A DNA stretch of 5,076 nt from Deltaproteobacteria bacterium. GTDB taxonomy: Bacteria > UBA10199 > DSSB01. Location of the stretch: positions 1 through 5,076 of the forward strand of contig JAIOPF010000079.1 of assembly GCA_021414045.1 (NCBI GenBank), given 5' to 3'. Made by a program: the position numbers and the translations under genes. Of this stretch, positions 1 through 5,053 are shown in pieces. Position 1 is the stretch's first letter. Each line of letters opens with the position of its first letter. The notes under the pieces are model-generated. The model was not told the origin of the DNA. It ran no database searches and was given only the letters and a program-made list of their open reading frames with translations.

Positions 1-322
1 TGGGATTGCCGCCGGTGGTATTGGGGACTTGTGCAGCGAAGGAACCGGCGCCGTCATTGAGGAATACCCCGACATTGTTATCGGAGCCGTTTGCGACCGC
101 GATATCGGCGAAACCATCGCCATCGAAATCCCCGCTCGTGATCGTCTGCCAATTGGCGGGAATTTGCCCAGCCGCGAAGGTCTTGGCCGTCCCGAAATTC
201 AAAACCAGGGGATTGTTGCCTCCTCCTCCGCCGCCGCCGTTATTAGAGTTGCCACCTCCGCATCCGGCAATGAAGGCCATTAATGGAATGCAAATAAAGG
301 AAGCCATGGACGTTTTACGCAT
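1..322 (-). CDS. FG-GAP/VCBS-repeat lipoprotein, N-terminal part (runs off the left edge)
   Basis: The frame is open from an ATG at 322 to the window edge (107 codons). An AAGGAG ribosome binding site lies at 328-333, 5 nt before the ATG, which fixes the start. The N-terminus is a lipoprotein signal: MRK, a hydrophobic stretch (about residues 7-19) and lipobox I-A-G-C with Cys21 as the acylation site. A Gly/Asn-rich tether follows (residues 22-37, with seven consecutive Gly). Residues about 60-95 form one FG-GAP/VCBS-type repeat: the calcium-binding-like DFDGDGFAD (65-73), then DIAVANG and a VGVFLNDGAGSF strand-turn ending. Such repeats normally occur in tandem and build beta-propellers on surface proteins, so more copies are expected beyond the edge. 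The likely location is the outer membrane or cell surface; the ligand is unknown. The gene is divergent from the four-cysteine protein gene at 521. Confidence 0.85.
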   Translation of the reverse strand, partial: MRKTSMASFICIPLMAFIAGCGGGNSNNGGGGGGGNNPLVLNFGTAKTFAAGQIPANWQTITSGDFDGDGFADIAVANGSDNNVGVFLNDGAGSFAAQVPNTTGGNP

Positions 323-459
323 AATTTCTCCTTAAAGTGGCGGAGTGCAGGGAGCCCTCTGCAATATAGGGTAATTAGCGCCAATGATCTAGGGTTGAAT
401 CAAAAGACCTATTTATGGTGAGGCCTTTGGGGGCGGGAAGATGGAGATAATGAGGACGC

Positions 460-488
460 TTGTGAATTTTAAAAAAATTTGGAATGAT
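460..488 (+). promoter_or_regulatory. Possible sigma-70-type promoter for the four-cysteine protein gene
   Basis: TTGTGA (460-465) and AATGAT (483-488) are separated by 17 nt and lie about 30 nt upstream of the start codon at 521. Each box matches the consensus at 4 of 6 positions, so this is weak. An A/T-rich run (about 467-480) lies between the boxes. The divergent intergenic region 323-520 must also hold the promoter for the lipoprotein gene on the minus strand; the best -10-like element there is TATATT (minus strand, 363-368), without a good -35. Confidence 0.25.
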
Positions 489-520
489 CCCCTAAACTTA
501 ACATTCCTGTGGAGGATCGT

Positions 521-763
521 ATGTTCAAGAAAATCGTGATGGCGGCTGCGCTATTCAGCCTTTTGACCCCCTCGCTCAGTTTCGCCTTGGGCGAATGTCG
601 GGACGACCGGAAAAAGTTTTGCCCGAATGCCGGCTTGGATGAGGATAAAATCAAGGCCTGCTTGAAGGAAAACTATAAAAGCCTGTCGGCGCCTTGCAAG
701 CAAATGATCGACGAAAAGATCGAGGAGAAGATCGATAAGAAGCTGGATAGCCAAAGCAAGTAA
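521..763 (+). CDS. Small exported cysteine-rich protein with one GLG1-like repeat
   Basis: The protein has 80 residues. I chose the ATG at 521 because GGAGG at 511-515 sits 5 nt before it; an in-frame GTG at 509 would place the ribosome binding site inside the gene. Residues 1-22 form a signal peptide (MFKK, a hydrophobic core, SFA as the likely cleavage site after Ala22). The mature part holds four cysteines (26, 34, 47, 59) spaced C-x7-C-x12-C-x11-C, with KKFCP, KACL and LSAPC blocks. This resembles the Cys-rich GLG1/FGF-receptor-type repeat found in small bacterial periplasmic proteins, and two disulfides are expected. The tail (60-80) is a run of Lys, Glu and Asp, probably helical. Function is unknown. 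The gene stands alone and ends 10 nt before the strong hairpin terminator. Confidence 0.85.
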   Translation: MFKKIVMAAALFSLLTPSLSFALGECRDDRKKFCPNAGLDEDKIKACLKENYKSLSAPCKQMIDEKIEEKIDKKLDSQSK

Positions 764-773
764 TTGATTTTAA

Positions 774-817
774 AAAAAATAAACCCCCTCCCTGTTAAGG
801 GAGGGGGTTTATTTTTT
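774..817. terminator. Bidirectional rho-independent terminator between convergent genes
   Basis: A perfect 20-bp inverted repeat (arms 774-793 and 798-817) encloses a GTTA loop. The core is ten G/C-rich pairs, C5TC3T against AG3AG5, flanked by A-rich and T-rich arms that serve as the U-tract in both directions. It lies 10 nt after the stop of the plus-strand gene (763) and 35 nt after the stop of the minus-strand gene (853), so it can end both transcripts. Confidence 0.93.
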
Positions 818-852
818 GAATTGAAAACCTCTTTATAATGGCCGAAATAAAT

Positions 853-1233
853 TTATTTTTTCGGCGTCAGAGTTTCGGTGCCGAGGTGACCTGGATCTTT
901 GGCCACGGACCAGGTGCCCTTGAGGGAGCCGTTCGGTTGCAAGATGTAGGTGACGGTGCCGACGTTTTCCGTGGCGGTGCCCCATTCGACCGTAAAGGTC
1001 TTGTCATTCAACTTCCCGATTCCGTCATAGGTCGTGCCGACTTCCCAATGAATCCGGTAGGTGTCGCCCGATTTCACGAGGGTGGCAATGCCTTTGTAAG
1101 ATCCTTTGCCGTCCGGGTTGGTGCCGGAGACCCAATAGGTGCCCGCGAGATTGGGCGCGCTTTGGGCGCGGGCGGCCGAACCCAGGGCGCCGACGCTGAG
1201 GAGGAGGGCGGCAATAACGAGAAACTTTTTCAT
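853..1233 (-). CDS. Small exported beta-rich protein, resembling the LIC10280 type
   Basis: The protein has 126 residues. The ATG at 1233 is preceded by AAGGAG (1240-1245) with 6-nt spacing and begins a typical signal peptide (MKKFLV, a hydrophobic core, A-R-A cleavage after Ala23). An in-frame ATG at 1272 is rejected because it would put charged residues and the ribosome binding site ahead of the signal peptide. The mature part of about 103 residues has no cysteine and consists of alternating short strands and Gly/Asn/Asp turns: GTYWVSGTNPDG (31-42), GDTYRIHWEVG, TFTVEWGT, TYILQPNGSLKGTW and a closing TETLTPKK. From memory, this matches small secreted proteins of the Leptospira LIC10280 type, sometimes labelled fibronectin-binding; binding cannot be inferred from sequence alone. 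The gene is monocistronic, convergent with the four-cysteine gene and divergent from the operon at 1401. Confidence 0.85.
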   Translation of the reverse strand: MKKFLVIAALLLSVGALGSAARAQSAPNLAGTYWVSGTNPDGKGSYKGIATLVKSGDTYRIHWEVGTTYDGIGKLNDKTFTVEWGTATENVGTVTYILQPNGSLKGTWSVAKDPGHLGTETLTPKK

Positions 1234-1343
1234 GGAAGGCTCCTTTTTGGAAAAAAGCGATGAAGTTGCCACCGTCTAACAAAATTATTTCTAAGTCACG
1301 GAATAAAACGTGGGCTCTGATTCTTCATCCGTACGATTGGCCC

Positions 1344-1371
1344 TTGATATCCTTGGAAAAACGATTATCAT
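1344..1371 (+). promoter_or_regulatory. Sigma-70-type promoter for the 1401-2167 operon
   Basis: TTGATA (1344-1349, 5 of 6 consensus positions) and TATCAT (1366-1371, 5 of 6) are separated by 16 nt. Transcription would begin near 1378, giving a leader of only about 23 nt before the ATG at 1401, which fits the lack of a strong ribosome binding site there. The boxes lie in the 167-bp divergent intergenic region. Confidence 0.5.
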
Positions 1372-1400
1372 AACTTTCGGGCTCAGAATGATGTTTTGGA

Positions 1401-1694
1401 ATGATGCGTTTTTGCTTAATCTTTCTTGCTTTATTTTTAGTCCTATCTTGCTCGGGCAATAAGGATGCTGAGGGTACAGGAGCGGGATCTTCCCAGCTTC
1501 CAACCTCAGTTCTTTCCGACTCCCCGCCCGGGCTCACTCAAGGCCAAAATCAAAATAAAGATGGAAAAAACGGCGGAGATTCGCCGATCAGCGAATCCCC
1601 GACCAACGATTCGGGGAAAAACGACGGTCCAGGGAAAAAGGATGAAGCCAAAGGCGTGGCGGACGAAGCGGTCTATCGACTCATTACCGAGTAA
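1401..1694 (+). CDS. Small low-complexity lipoprotein of unknown function
   Basis: The protein has 97 residues. Residues 1-16 are a short hydrophobic signal (MMRF, then Leu/Phe/Val) leading to Cys17 in the sequence V-L-S-C, an acceptable lipobox although Leu at -2 is uncommon. The rest is disordered in character: rich in Gly, Ser, Asn, Asp, Lys and Pro, with NQNKDGKNGGDS and KNDGPGKKDEAKG stretches and no recognisable domain. Start choice is uncertain between the ATGs at 1401 and 1404; only TGGA lies upstream, so initiation may depend on a short leader. The stop codon overlaps the AAGGAG site of the next gene and the two genes are 11 nt apart, which indicates co-transcription. I do not recognise the family; a membrane-tethered partner for the next protein is a guess from context. 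Confidence 0.75.
   Translation: MMRFCLIFLALFLVLSCSGNKDAEGTGAGSSQLPTSVLSDSPPGLTQGQNQNKDGKNGGDSPISESPTNDSGKNDGPGKKDEAKGVADEAVYRLITE
1578..1617 (+). repeat. Two adjoining inverted repeats inside the lipoprotein gene
   Basis: GATTCGC (1578-1584) pairs with GCGAATC (1591-1597) across a 6-nt loop. TCCCCGA (1596-1602) pairs with TCGGGGA (1611-1617) across an 8-nt loop and is followed by AAAA. The stems share two bases, so only one full stem can form at a time. They lie in the low-complexity linker coding region, where chance repeats are likely; any role in mRNA folding is speculative. Confidence 0.4.
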
Positions 1695-1705
1695 AGGAGA
1701 TCAGG

Positions 1706-2167
1706 ATGAAGTTCTCGACTGTTGTTAAGCTTTTATTGGCGATGCTCTTCGTTTCTTTTTCAAGTAGGCAGGCTTTGTCCGGAATGGTCCCCATCACGGT
1801 AGCCTTCGATAACATCACGAAAGTCGAACAAAGGCACAACCCGGGCGTGGATCCGAATTATATTGAGTTAATTGTCGAGGGGAAATCCGCCGGGAAGGGA
1901 GTGGGAGCTTCCATTTCCATCAAAAATCCCAATGCCGGTGCCCAAGGTATTTTCCAATCCTGCCAAAGGGACGCCATGCTGGCTTTTCATTATCCCGATA
2001 AATATAAATTCGAAATCGCTTCGGAGAATCCATTAAGTGATGGCTGGCTTAAGGTCTACGTGGGGCCTGCGGATAGTGATTATGTTTTTTGCTCCTTGAA
2101 CGCCAAGGCCGTTTCGCTTCCCGTTCCGGTGACTCAATCCATCGGCAATGTGCAGATTTCTAACTAG
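1706..2167 (+). CDS. Secreted protein of unknown function, second gene of the operon
   Basis: The protein has 153 residues. AAGGAG (1694-1699) lies 6 nt before the ATG and overlaps the stop of the preceding gene, so translational coupling is likely. Residues 1-25 are a signal peptide (MKFSTVVK, a hydrophobic core, cleavage probable around Ala23-Gly26). The mature part of about 128 residues alternates strands and turns: MVPITVAFDNITKVEQ, YIELIVEGKSAG, ASISIKNP, YKFEIASE, GWLKVYVGPADSDYVFCSLNAKAV. It looks like a single beta-sandwich-like domain. Cys86 and Cys129 are the only mature cysteines and probably form one disulfide. I do not recognise the family. There is no clear terminator after the TAG at 2165-2167. 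Confidence 0.85.
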   Translation: MKFSTVVKLLLAMLFVSFSSRQALSGMVPITVAFDNITKVEQRHNPGVDPNYIELIVEGKSAGKGVGASISIKNPNAGAQGIFQSCQRDAMLAFHYPDKYKFEIASENPLSDGWLKVYVGPADSDYVFCSLNAKAVSLPVPVTQSIGNVQISN

Positions 2168-2230
2168 GGGTTTGTTTGCGCGGCATGATAATCGGATGCT
2201 GAATTTCCCAAAATTTTGTTTTGTAGGGAC

Positions 2231-2259
2231 TTGCTTCTAATTCGCGCTGTTTATATCAT
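2231..2259 (+). promoter_or_regulatory. Candidate promoter for the acyltransferase gene
   Basis: TTGCTT (2231-2236) and TATCAT (2254-2259) are 17 nt apart. Transcription would begin near 2266, leaving a leader of about 160 nt to the ATG at 2425, or about 90 nt to an upstream start. The surrounding 2168-2424 region shows no other gene and no convincing terminator; the upstream extension of the acyltransferase frame (2341-2424) occupies its right end. Confidence 0.35.
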
Positions 2260-2424
2260 ATTCCCATTGCGTTGCTTCGGCATTTTCGGGAATCCTGCCT
2301 TAGTTTGGCTTACAATAAATTTGCCGGCGTGTTGCAATAGAACTCCGGGGCAATCCTGAACAAAATAAAGAATGAAACTCTCCCAGCCAGGGAGCTGTCA
2401 TTTTTCACCGGGATTTTTTTCCCG

Positions 2425-3156
2425 ATGCTGAAGGGCCTTCTGAAATGCGGATACTTCAGTCTTGAGACGGAAGGCCTTGAGAATATCCCGCGCCGGGGAC
2501 GGACCGTCTTCGTGTGCAACCATTCGGGATGGTTCACCCTGGATACCTTCTTCGTTGGCATGGTGATGATGGAGAAGGCCGGCGTCGACTTGCAGAAGAT
2601 GCCTTATGGCATCGCTCTCGATGTGCTTTGTCGTGTCCCCATTTTGAAAGACTTATTCAGTTTGAAGCATAGCTTCATTCCTTCTTCCTGGCTGAAGTCT
2701 CCCGGGACCATGCCTTCCGGGGTTCAATCGATTGGAGTGTACCCCGAGGGATCCGAGGGGAACTGCAAGCCGTTTTGGCAGGCCTATCGGATGAAACCTT
2801 GGAAGACGGGCTTCGTGCGGTTCGCCCTCGAGCGCCGCGCCAAAATCGTCCCCATCGTGATCGTCGGAGGAGAGGAGACCTTTCCTTCCCTTTGGGTGAC
2901 GGAAAAACTCCGGGCCCTCCTCGGATCGAAGTTCCCCATTCCGGCAGTGCCCTTCCCGCTGCCAGCTAAATGGAAGGTCGCCTTCATGAAGCCCATCGAT
3001 CTTGCCAAGTACCCGAAAAAAACCTCCGAAGACCGCGACGCTTGCCGTCAGATCGCCCAAGAAATCCAGTGGGAGGTGCAGGGTCACCTCGACCGGCAAA
3101 CGAAAGACAGGTCGCTGGCGAAGCTCTCGAAGTTTGCGGGGAGAATGGGGTTGTGA
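2425..3156 (+). CDS. PlsC/LPLAT-family glycerolipid acyltransferase
   Basis: The protein has 243 residues from the first ATG. It carries the acyltransferase motifs in order: EGLENIP (16-22); motif I NHSGWFTLD with His33 and Asp40 (H-x6-D, as in a divergent NHSG-type LPLAT subgroup rather than the classic H-x4-D); motif III VYPEGSEGNCKPF (105-117) for substrate phosphate binding; and IVPIVIVGGEETFP (141-154), equivalent to motif IV. Such enzymes transfer acyl chains from acyl-CoA or acyl-ACP to lysophosphatidate or related acceptors at the inner membrane; the exact acceptor here cannot be told. No Shine-Dalgarno precedes the ATG. The same frame is open back to 2341, just after a TAG, and that stretch reads as family-like N-terminal sequence (PARELSFFTGIFF), so the true protein is probably longer by up to 28 residues. 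It ends 20 bp from the convergent surface-protein locus, with no terminator between. Confidence 0.9.
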   Translation: MLKGLLKCGYFSLETEGLENIPRRGRTVFVCNHSGWFTLDTFFVGMVMMEKAGVDLQKMPYGIALDVLCRVPILKDLFSLKHSFIPSSWLKSPGTMPSGVQSIGVYPEGSEGNCKPFWQAYRMKPWKTGFVRFALERRAKIVPIVIVGGEETFPSLWVTEKLRALLGSKFPIPAVPFPLPAKWKVAFMKPIDLAKYPKKTSEDRDACRQIAQEIQWEVQGHLDRQTKDRSLAKLSKFAGRMGL

Positions 3157-3176
3157 GGACCTTATGTCGAAACCAA

Positions 3177-3716
3177 CTATTTCGCCATTGGAGTCCGTCG
3201 TCGCCAGCCAAGTAGAAGCAATCCGTTCAATAGGCCCAAGCAAGCCCATATCGTCGACTGATTGGGTTGATCGCCGTATCCCAGCGAACAAAGGCCGCTA
3301 CCGCCGCTAATCGCGGGCTGGCCGTTATTTCCGGTTGCAGGCATATCGGGTGCCTGGGCTTTAGGCGGGGTCGAGTCCGATGCAGGTGGTGGTTCCGCGG
3401 GAGCTTGGGCAGGGATTTCCGTCGGGCATTTTTCAATCTTGCATTGGGTCTTGGCTTCGATCATGGCGAGGCAGTCGCAGGCCGAAAGTTCGATCAACTT
3501 TGGCGGAGGGTCAAAACGCAGCGCGGTAAGGGCCTCGAGCACCGGGTAGCTGTCGTTGACTCGAGTGAACGCCGCGTCCCTGGTATCTTCGTTAATGTCG
3601 ATGCGAACCGCCACAGCCCCCAAACGGGGCGCATCCGCAGGATCGATTTGGGTGCAGGCGAAGATATAATCGTTCAACTTCCCGTCATCGCCGCAATTAT
3701 CCCGCTTGCAGAGCAC
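3177..3716 (-). CDS. C-terminal fragment of a surface protein with Cys/TM/Arg sorting tail
   Basis: This is an open stretch of 179 codons counted from a GTG at 3716. The frame actually runs uninterrupted from 3737, immediately after the TAG that ends the collagen-like stretch and in the same frame. There is no signal peptide and no ribosome binding site, so independent translation is doubtful. Content: a Cys-containing domain (residues 1-100, with VRIDINED and CDCLAMIE blocks and six or more cysteines), a Pro/Ala-rich spacer (101-125), then a Gly/Ser-rich segment with Cys143, a hydrophobic segment (about 156-171) and WRRR (171-174). That order matches MYXO-CTERM-like sorting signals, which belong on exported proteins. 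I infer that this is the end of the gene starting at 5053. Confidence 0.5.
   Translation of the reverse strand: MLCKRDNCGDDGKLNDYIFACTQIDPADAPRLGAVAVRIDINEDTRDAAFTRVNDSYPVLEALTALRFDPPPKLIELSACDCLAMIEAKTQCKIEKCPTEIPAQAPAEPPPASDSTPPKAQAPDMPATGNNGQPAISGGSGLCSLGYGDQPNQSTIWACLGLLNGLLLLGWRRRTPMAK
3180..3308 (-). other. Encoded C-terminal surface-sorting signal (Cys, membrane segment, Arg cluster)
   Basis: The segment encodes SGGSGLCSLG, a polar stretch, a hydrophobic segment containing WACLGLLNGLLLLGW, then RRR and five more residues. Known sorting tails of the MYXO-CTERM kind combine a conserved Cys, a transmembrane helix and terminal arginines, and are processed by a rhombosortase- or exosortase-like protease. 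The longer spacing between Cys and helix is unusual, so the precise class is uncertain. Confidence 0.55.
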
Positions 3717-3737
3717 GCCATCGACGATGCTGAGAAC

Positions 3738-4505
3738 CTAGGGGCGCAAGATGATACCTCGCATCCACGTGTTGTCCATGTACTGACGGAGCAAAGCGGT
3801 CGATTCGGGAACATCGAAGCAAAAGTAGTTGATCGTCATCGGGCTGTAAAAATCCTTTCCCGGTTTAGAGATGATGAAGCGGACGAAGTTGGTCGAAGTC
3901 GTCGTTGCCACGCTCGGGATCTCGTCCGAAAAAGTATTGAAATCGACCCCCATGTTCGCCACGCAAACGGGCGCCTTGGCGAAAGTCTTGGCGAAATAGA
4001 TCAAGCATTGGCTCTTGGGCTGGCCGTCTGGAAGCAGGATTTTGCCGCCTTGGTCGCTGCCCATGACCTTGGTTCCTGGAGGGCAGGCATTCGAATTCGT
4101 CCCGAGCGTCGGCGTGCCGGTGCTGGGAATGGAAAACCCGCTTCCGCCGCTTCCGGCTGGCCCCGGAGGCCCGGGAGGGCCGGCGACGCCTGGAGGTCCT
4201 TGTGGGCCGGCGGGTCCCGTGGCGCCTGGAGGCCCCGGTGGTCCGGCAGGACCCTGAAGCATGCTTCCCCAGGGTGATGTTGTCGTCGAATTGCCGCCAG
4301 GCTTCGTACCGTTATCGCCGCGTGAGGTCGATCTGGAGTCTCTTGACGAGGGCGTATTTGGGGTTGAGGTATTCGAATTTGGCGGTGTGATGGCGTTACT
4401 TACGTCGTTGCCCGTCGGGCCGGTTGCCGCTGCGATTCTATTACATTCTAGATCGCAACCGGCGCTGAGCTTCCCGTTATTGATTCCGGCATCACACTGC
4501 TGCCG
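3738..4505 (-). CDS. Collagen-like middle part of the modular surface protein
   Basis: This frame has 255 codons and ends at TAG 3740-3738. It lacks its own start: the frame stays open to 4712, but upstream of about 4505 the overlapping frame of the 5053 gene carries the coherent protein. In order it encodes the second half of a Myxococcus-type Cys repeat ([18 protein letters not shown]), a Ser/Thr/Asn/Pro linker containing RGD, 13 Gly-X-Y triplets, a Gly/Ser hinge, and a globular domain of about 130 residues starting near [10 protein letters not shown]. The globular part has four cysteines and many beta-type stretches ([36 protein letters not shown]). Bacterial collagen-like proteins often carry such a head that trimerises and binds ligands. 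It is most likely translated, if at all, as part of a longer protein. Confidence 0.6.
   Translation of the reverse strand, partial: RQQCDAGINNGKLSAGCDLECNRIAAATGPTGNDVSNAITPPNSNTSTPNTPSSRDSRSTSRGDNGTKPGGNSTTTSPWGSMLQGPAGPPGPPGATGPAGPQGPPGVAGPPGPPGPAGSGGSGFSIPSTGTPTLGTNSNACPPGTKVMGSDQGGKILLPDGQPKSQCLIYFAKTFAKAPVCVANMGVDFNTFSDEIPSVATTTSTNFVRFIISKPGKDFYSPMTINYFCFDVPESTALLRQYMDNTWMRGIILRP
4137..4253 (-). repeat. Collagen-like Gly-X-Y repeat region (13 triplets)
   Basis: Thirteen consecutive Gly-X-Y triplets are encoded. The order is [39 protein letters not shown]. Proline dominates the X position, as in triple-helix-forming collagens. On the plus strand it appears as a GC-rich run of GGCC/CCTGG motifs and is a likely place for slippage and copy-number change. 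Confidence 0.9.
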
Positions 4506-5053
4506 GGGGCGATGCCGCAATCCGCCGGACAAGAAACTTGGTCTGCCTTGTTCGCCACGTCGCAAGTCTCGCCCAACTCGGTGACGGCATTCCCGCAACC
4601 CGACGCGTCCAGCGGATGAGGGAGCTGCGAGCAAACTCGGATTCTGCTGCGATACATCGCCATCAATTCCGTGACATCCGGAGGCCCGCAACCCGGCCCG
4701 CGGGTTTTGCACTCAATTTTGGGAGGGTTGTCCTTGCTCAGGGTGCAACCCGAAGTTCGATAGCAGGAGAAGGTCTCGTTCATGCAGTACTGGACCGCGG
4801 TGGGACAGGATGGGAGTCCCATATTCTCTGCGGTTTTGGTGCAAAGTTCGAAGAGGTCTTTATAAAAGCGTGGGTAGGTGCCCTCGGCCGCCTCCAGTGC
4901 GGGGGGAGCGACGACTGGGGGCGGGGGAGGCGGAGGTGCCGGGACAAATCCATCGGGCGCCGGTTGGGCCGAAACAAGGGAGGACAGCGCCATACCGCTG
5001 ACTAGAAAGACGGCTACTAGAGATCGAAAGAATGTTTCCCCCCAAGTGCGCAT
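4448..5053 (-). CDS. Secreted Cys-rich N-terminal part of the modular surface protein
   Basis: This frame has 201 codons. The ATG at 5053 opens a good signal peptide (Arg2, Arg10, hydrophobic core, cleavage V-S-A after Ala29); the ribosome binding site is weak (GATAAGAA). A proline tract follows (seven Pro at 40-46). A Cys-rich domain spans about residues 55-150, with CTKTAENMGLPSCPTAVQYC and CKTRGPGCGPPDV among others. Residues 152-178 read CGNAVTELGETCD ... CPADC, which resembles a Myxococcus-type cysteine-rich repeat. Coherent coding ends near residue 183, at a C5 tract. The last 18 residues in this frame (to TAG 4448) lack cysteines and look random, while the repeat continues in the -1 frame. 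I infer that the gene originally continued through the collagen region. Confidence 0.75.
   Translation of the reverse strand: MRTWGETFFRSLVAVFLVSGMALSSLVSAQPAPDGFVPAPPPPPPPVVAPPALEAAEGTYPRFYKDLFELCTKTAENMGLPSCPTAVQYCMNETFSCYRTSGCTLSKDNPPKIECKTRGPGCGPPDVTELMAMYRSRIRVCSQLPHPLDASGCGNAVTELGETCDVANKADQVSCPADCGIAPGSSVMPESITGSSAPVAI

Larger units (their letters stand above)
3177..5053 (-). pseudogene. Composite: interrupted collagen-like, Cys-rich, C-terminally anchored surface protein gene
   Basis: Joining the three stretches needs only one added C in the tract at 4505-4509 and one sense codon in place of the TAG at 3738-3740. The result is about 625 residues: signal peptide (1-29), Pro tract (40-46), Cys-rich domain (about 55-150), Cys repeat across the frameshift (152-205), low-complexity linker with RGD (245-247), collagen triplets (268-306), globular domain (to 438), second Cys domain, Pro-rich spacer and sorting tail. 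A signal peptide at one end and a sorting tail at the other make one gene more sensible than three. Alternatives are a truly degraded gene, sequence errors, frameshifting plus readthrough, or a shorter functional protein ending at 3738 with a dead remnant downstream. Confidence 0.55.

Noticed and set aside
838..1263. A 141-codon plus-strand open frame opposite the LIC10280-like gene.
   Set aside because: The minus strand has a strong ribosome binding site and signal peptide; the plus-strand product is Gly/Arg-rich and featureless, and begins directly after the terminator hairpin.
1291..1503. A 70-codon minus-strand open frame over the 5' end of the lipoprotein gene.
   Set aside because: It has no ribosome binding site and no signal; it overlaps a plus-strand gene with a promoter, lipobox and operon partner.
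3168..3184. CGAAA/TTTCG inverted repeat at the convergent 3' ends as a possible terminator.
   Set aside because: The stem is only 5 bp, with no U-tract.
2653..3291. A 212-codon minus-strand open frame across the acyltransferase gene.
   Set aside because: The plus strand carries clear LPLAT motifs; the minus-strand product has no recognisable feature.
4137..4253. The GC-rich repetitive stretch as a CRISPR array or DNA-level repeat element.
   Set aside because: The 9-base periodic character comes from Gly-Pro codons; there are no repeat-spacer units.
4137..4262. An ATG at 4262 as an independent start for a collagen-only protein.
   Set aside because: The sequence GGGGAAG upstream could act as a ribosome binding site, but the product would have no signal peptide and would drop the Cys repeat that reads continuously into this frame.
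3267..4277. A 336-codon plus-strand open frame antisense to the collagen-like locus.
   Set aside because: Its translation is biased to Arg, Gly, His and Ala with no domain or start signal, while the opposite strand encodes collagen triplets, Cys repeats and a sorting tail. It is a mirror of the minus-strand coding.
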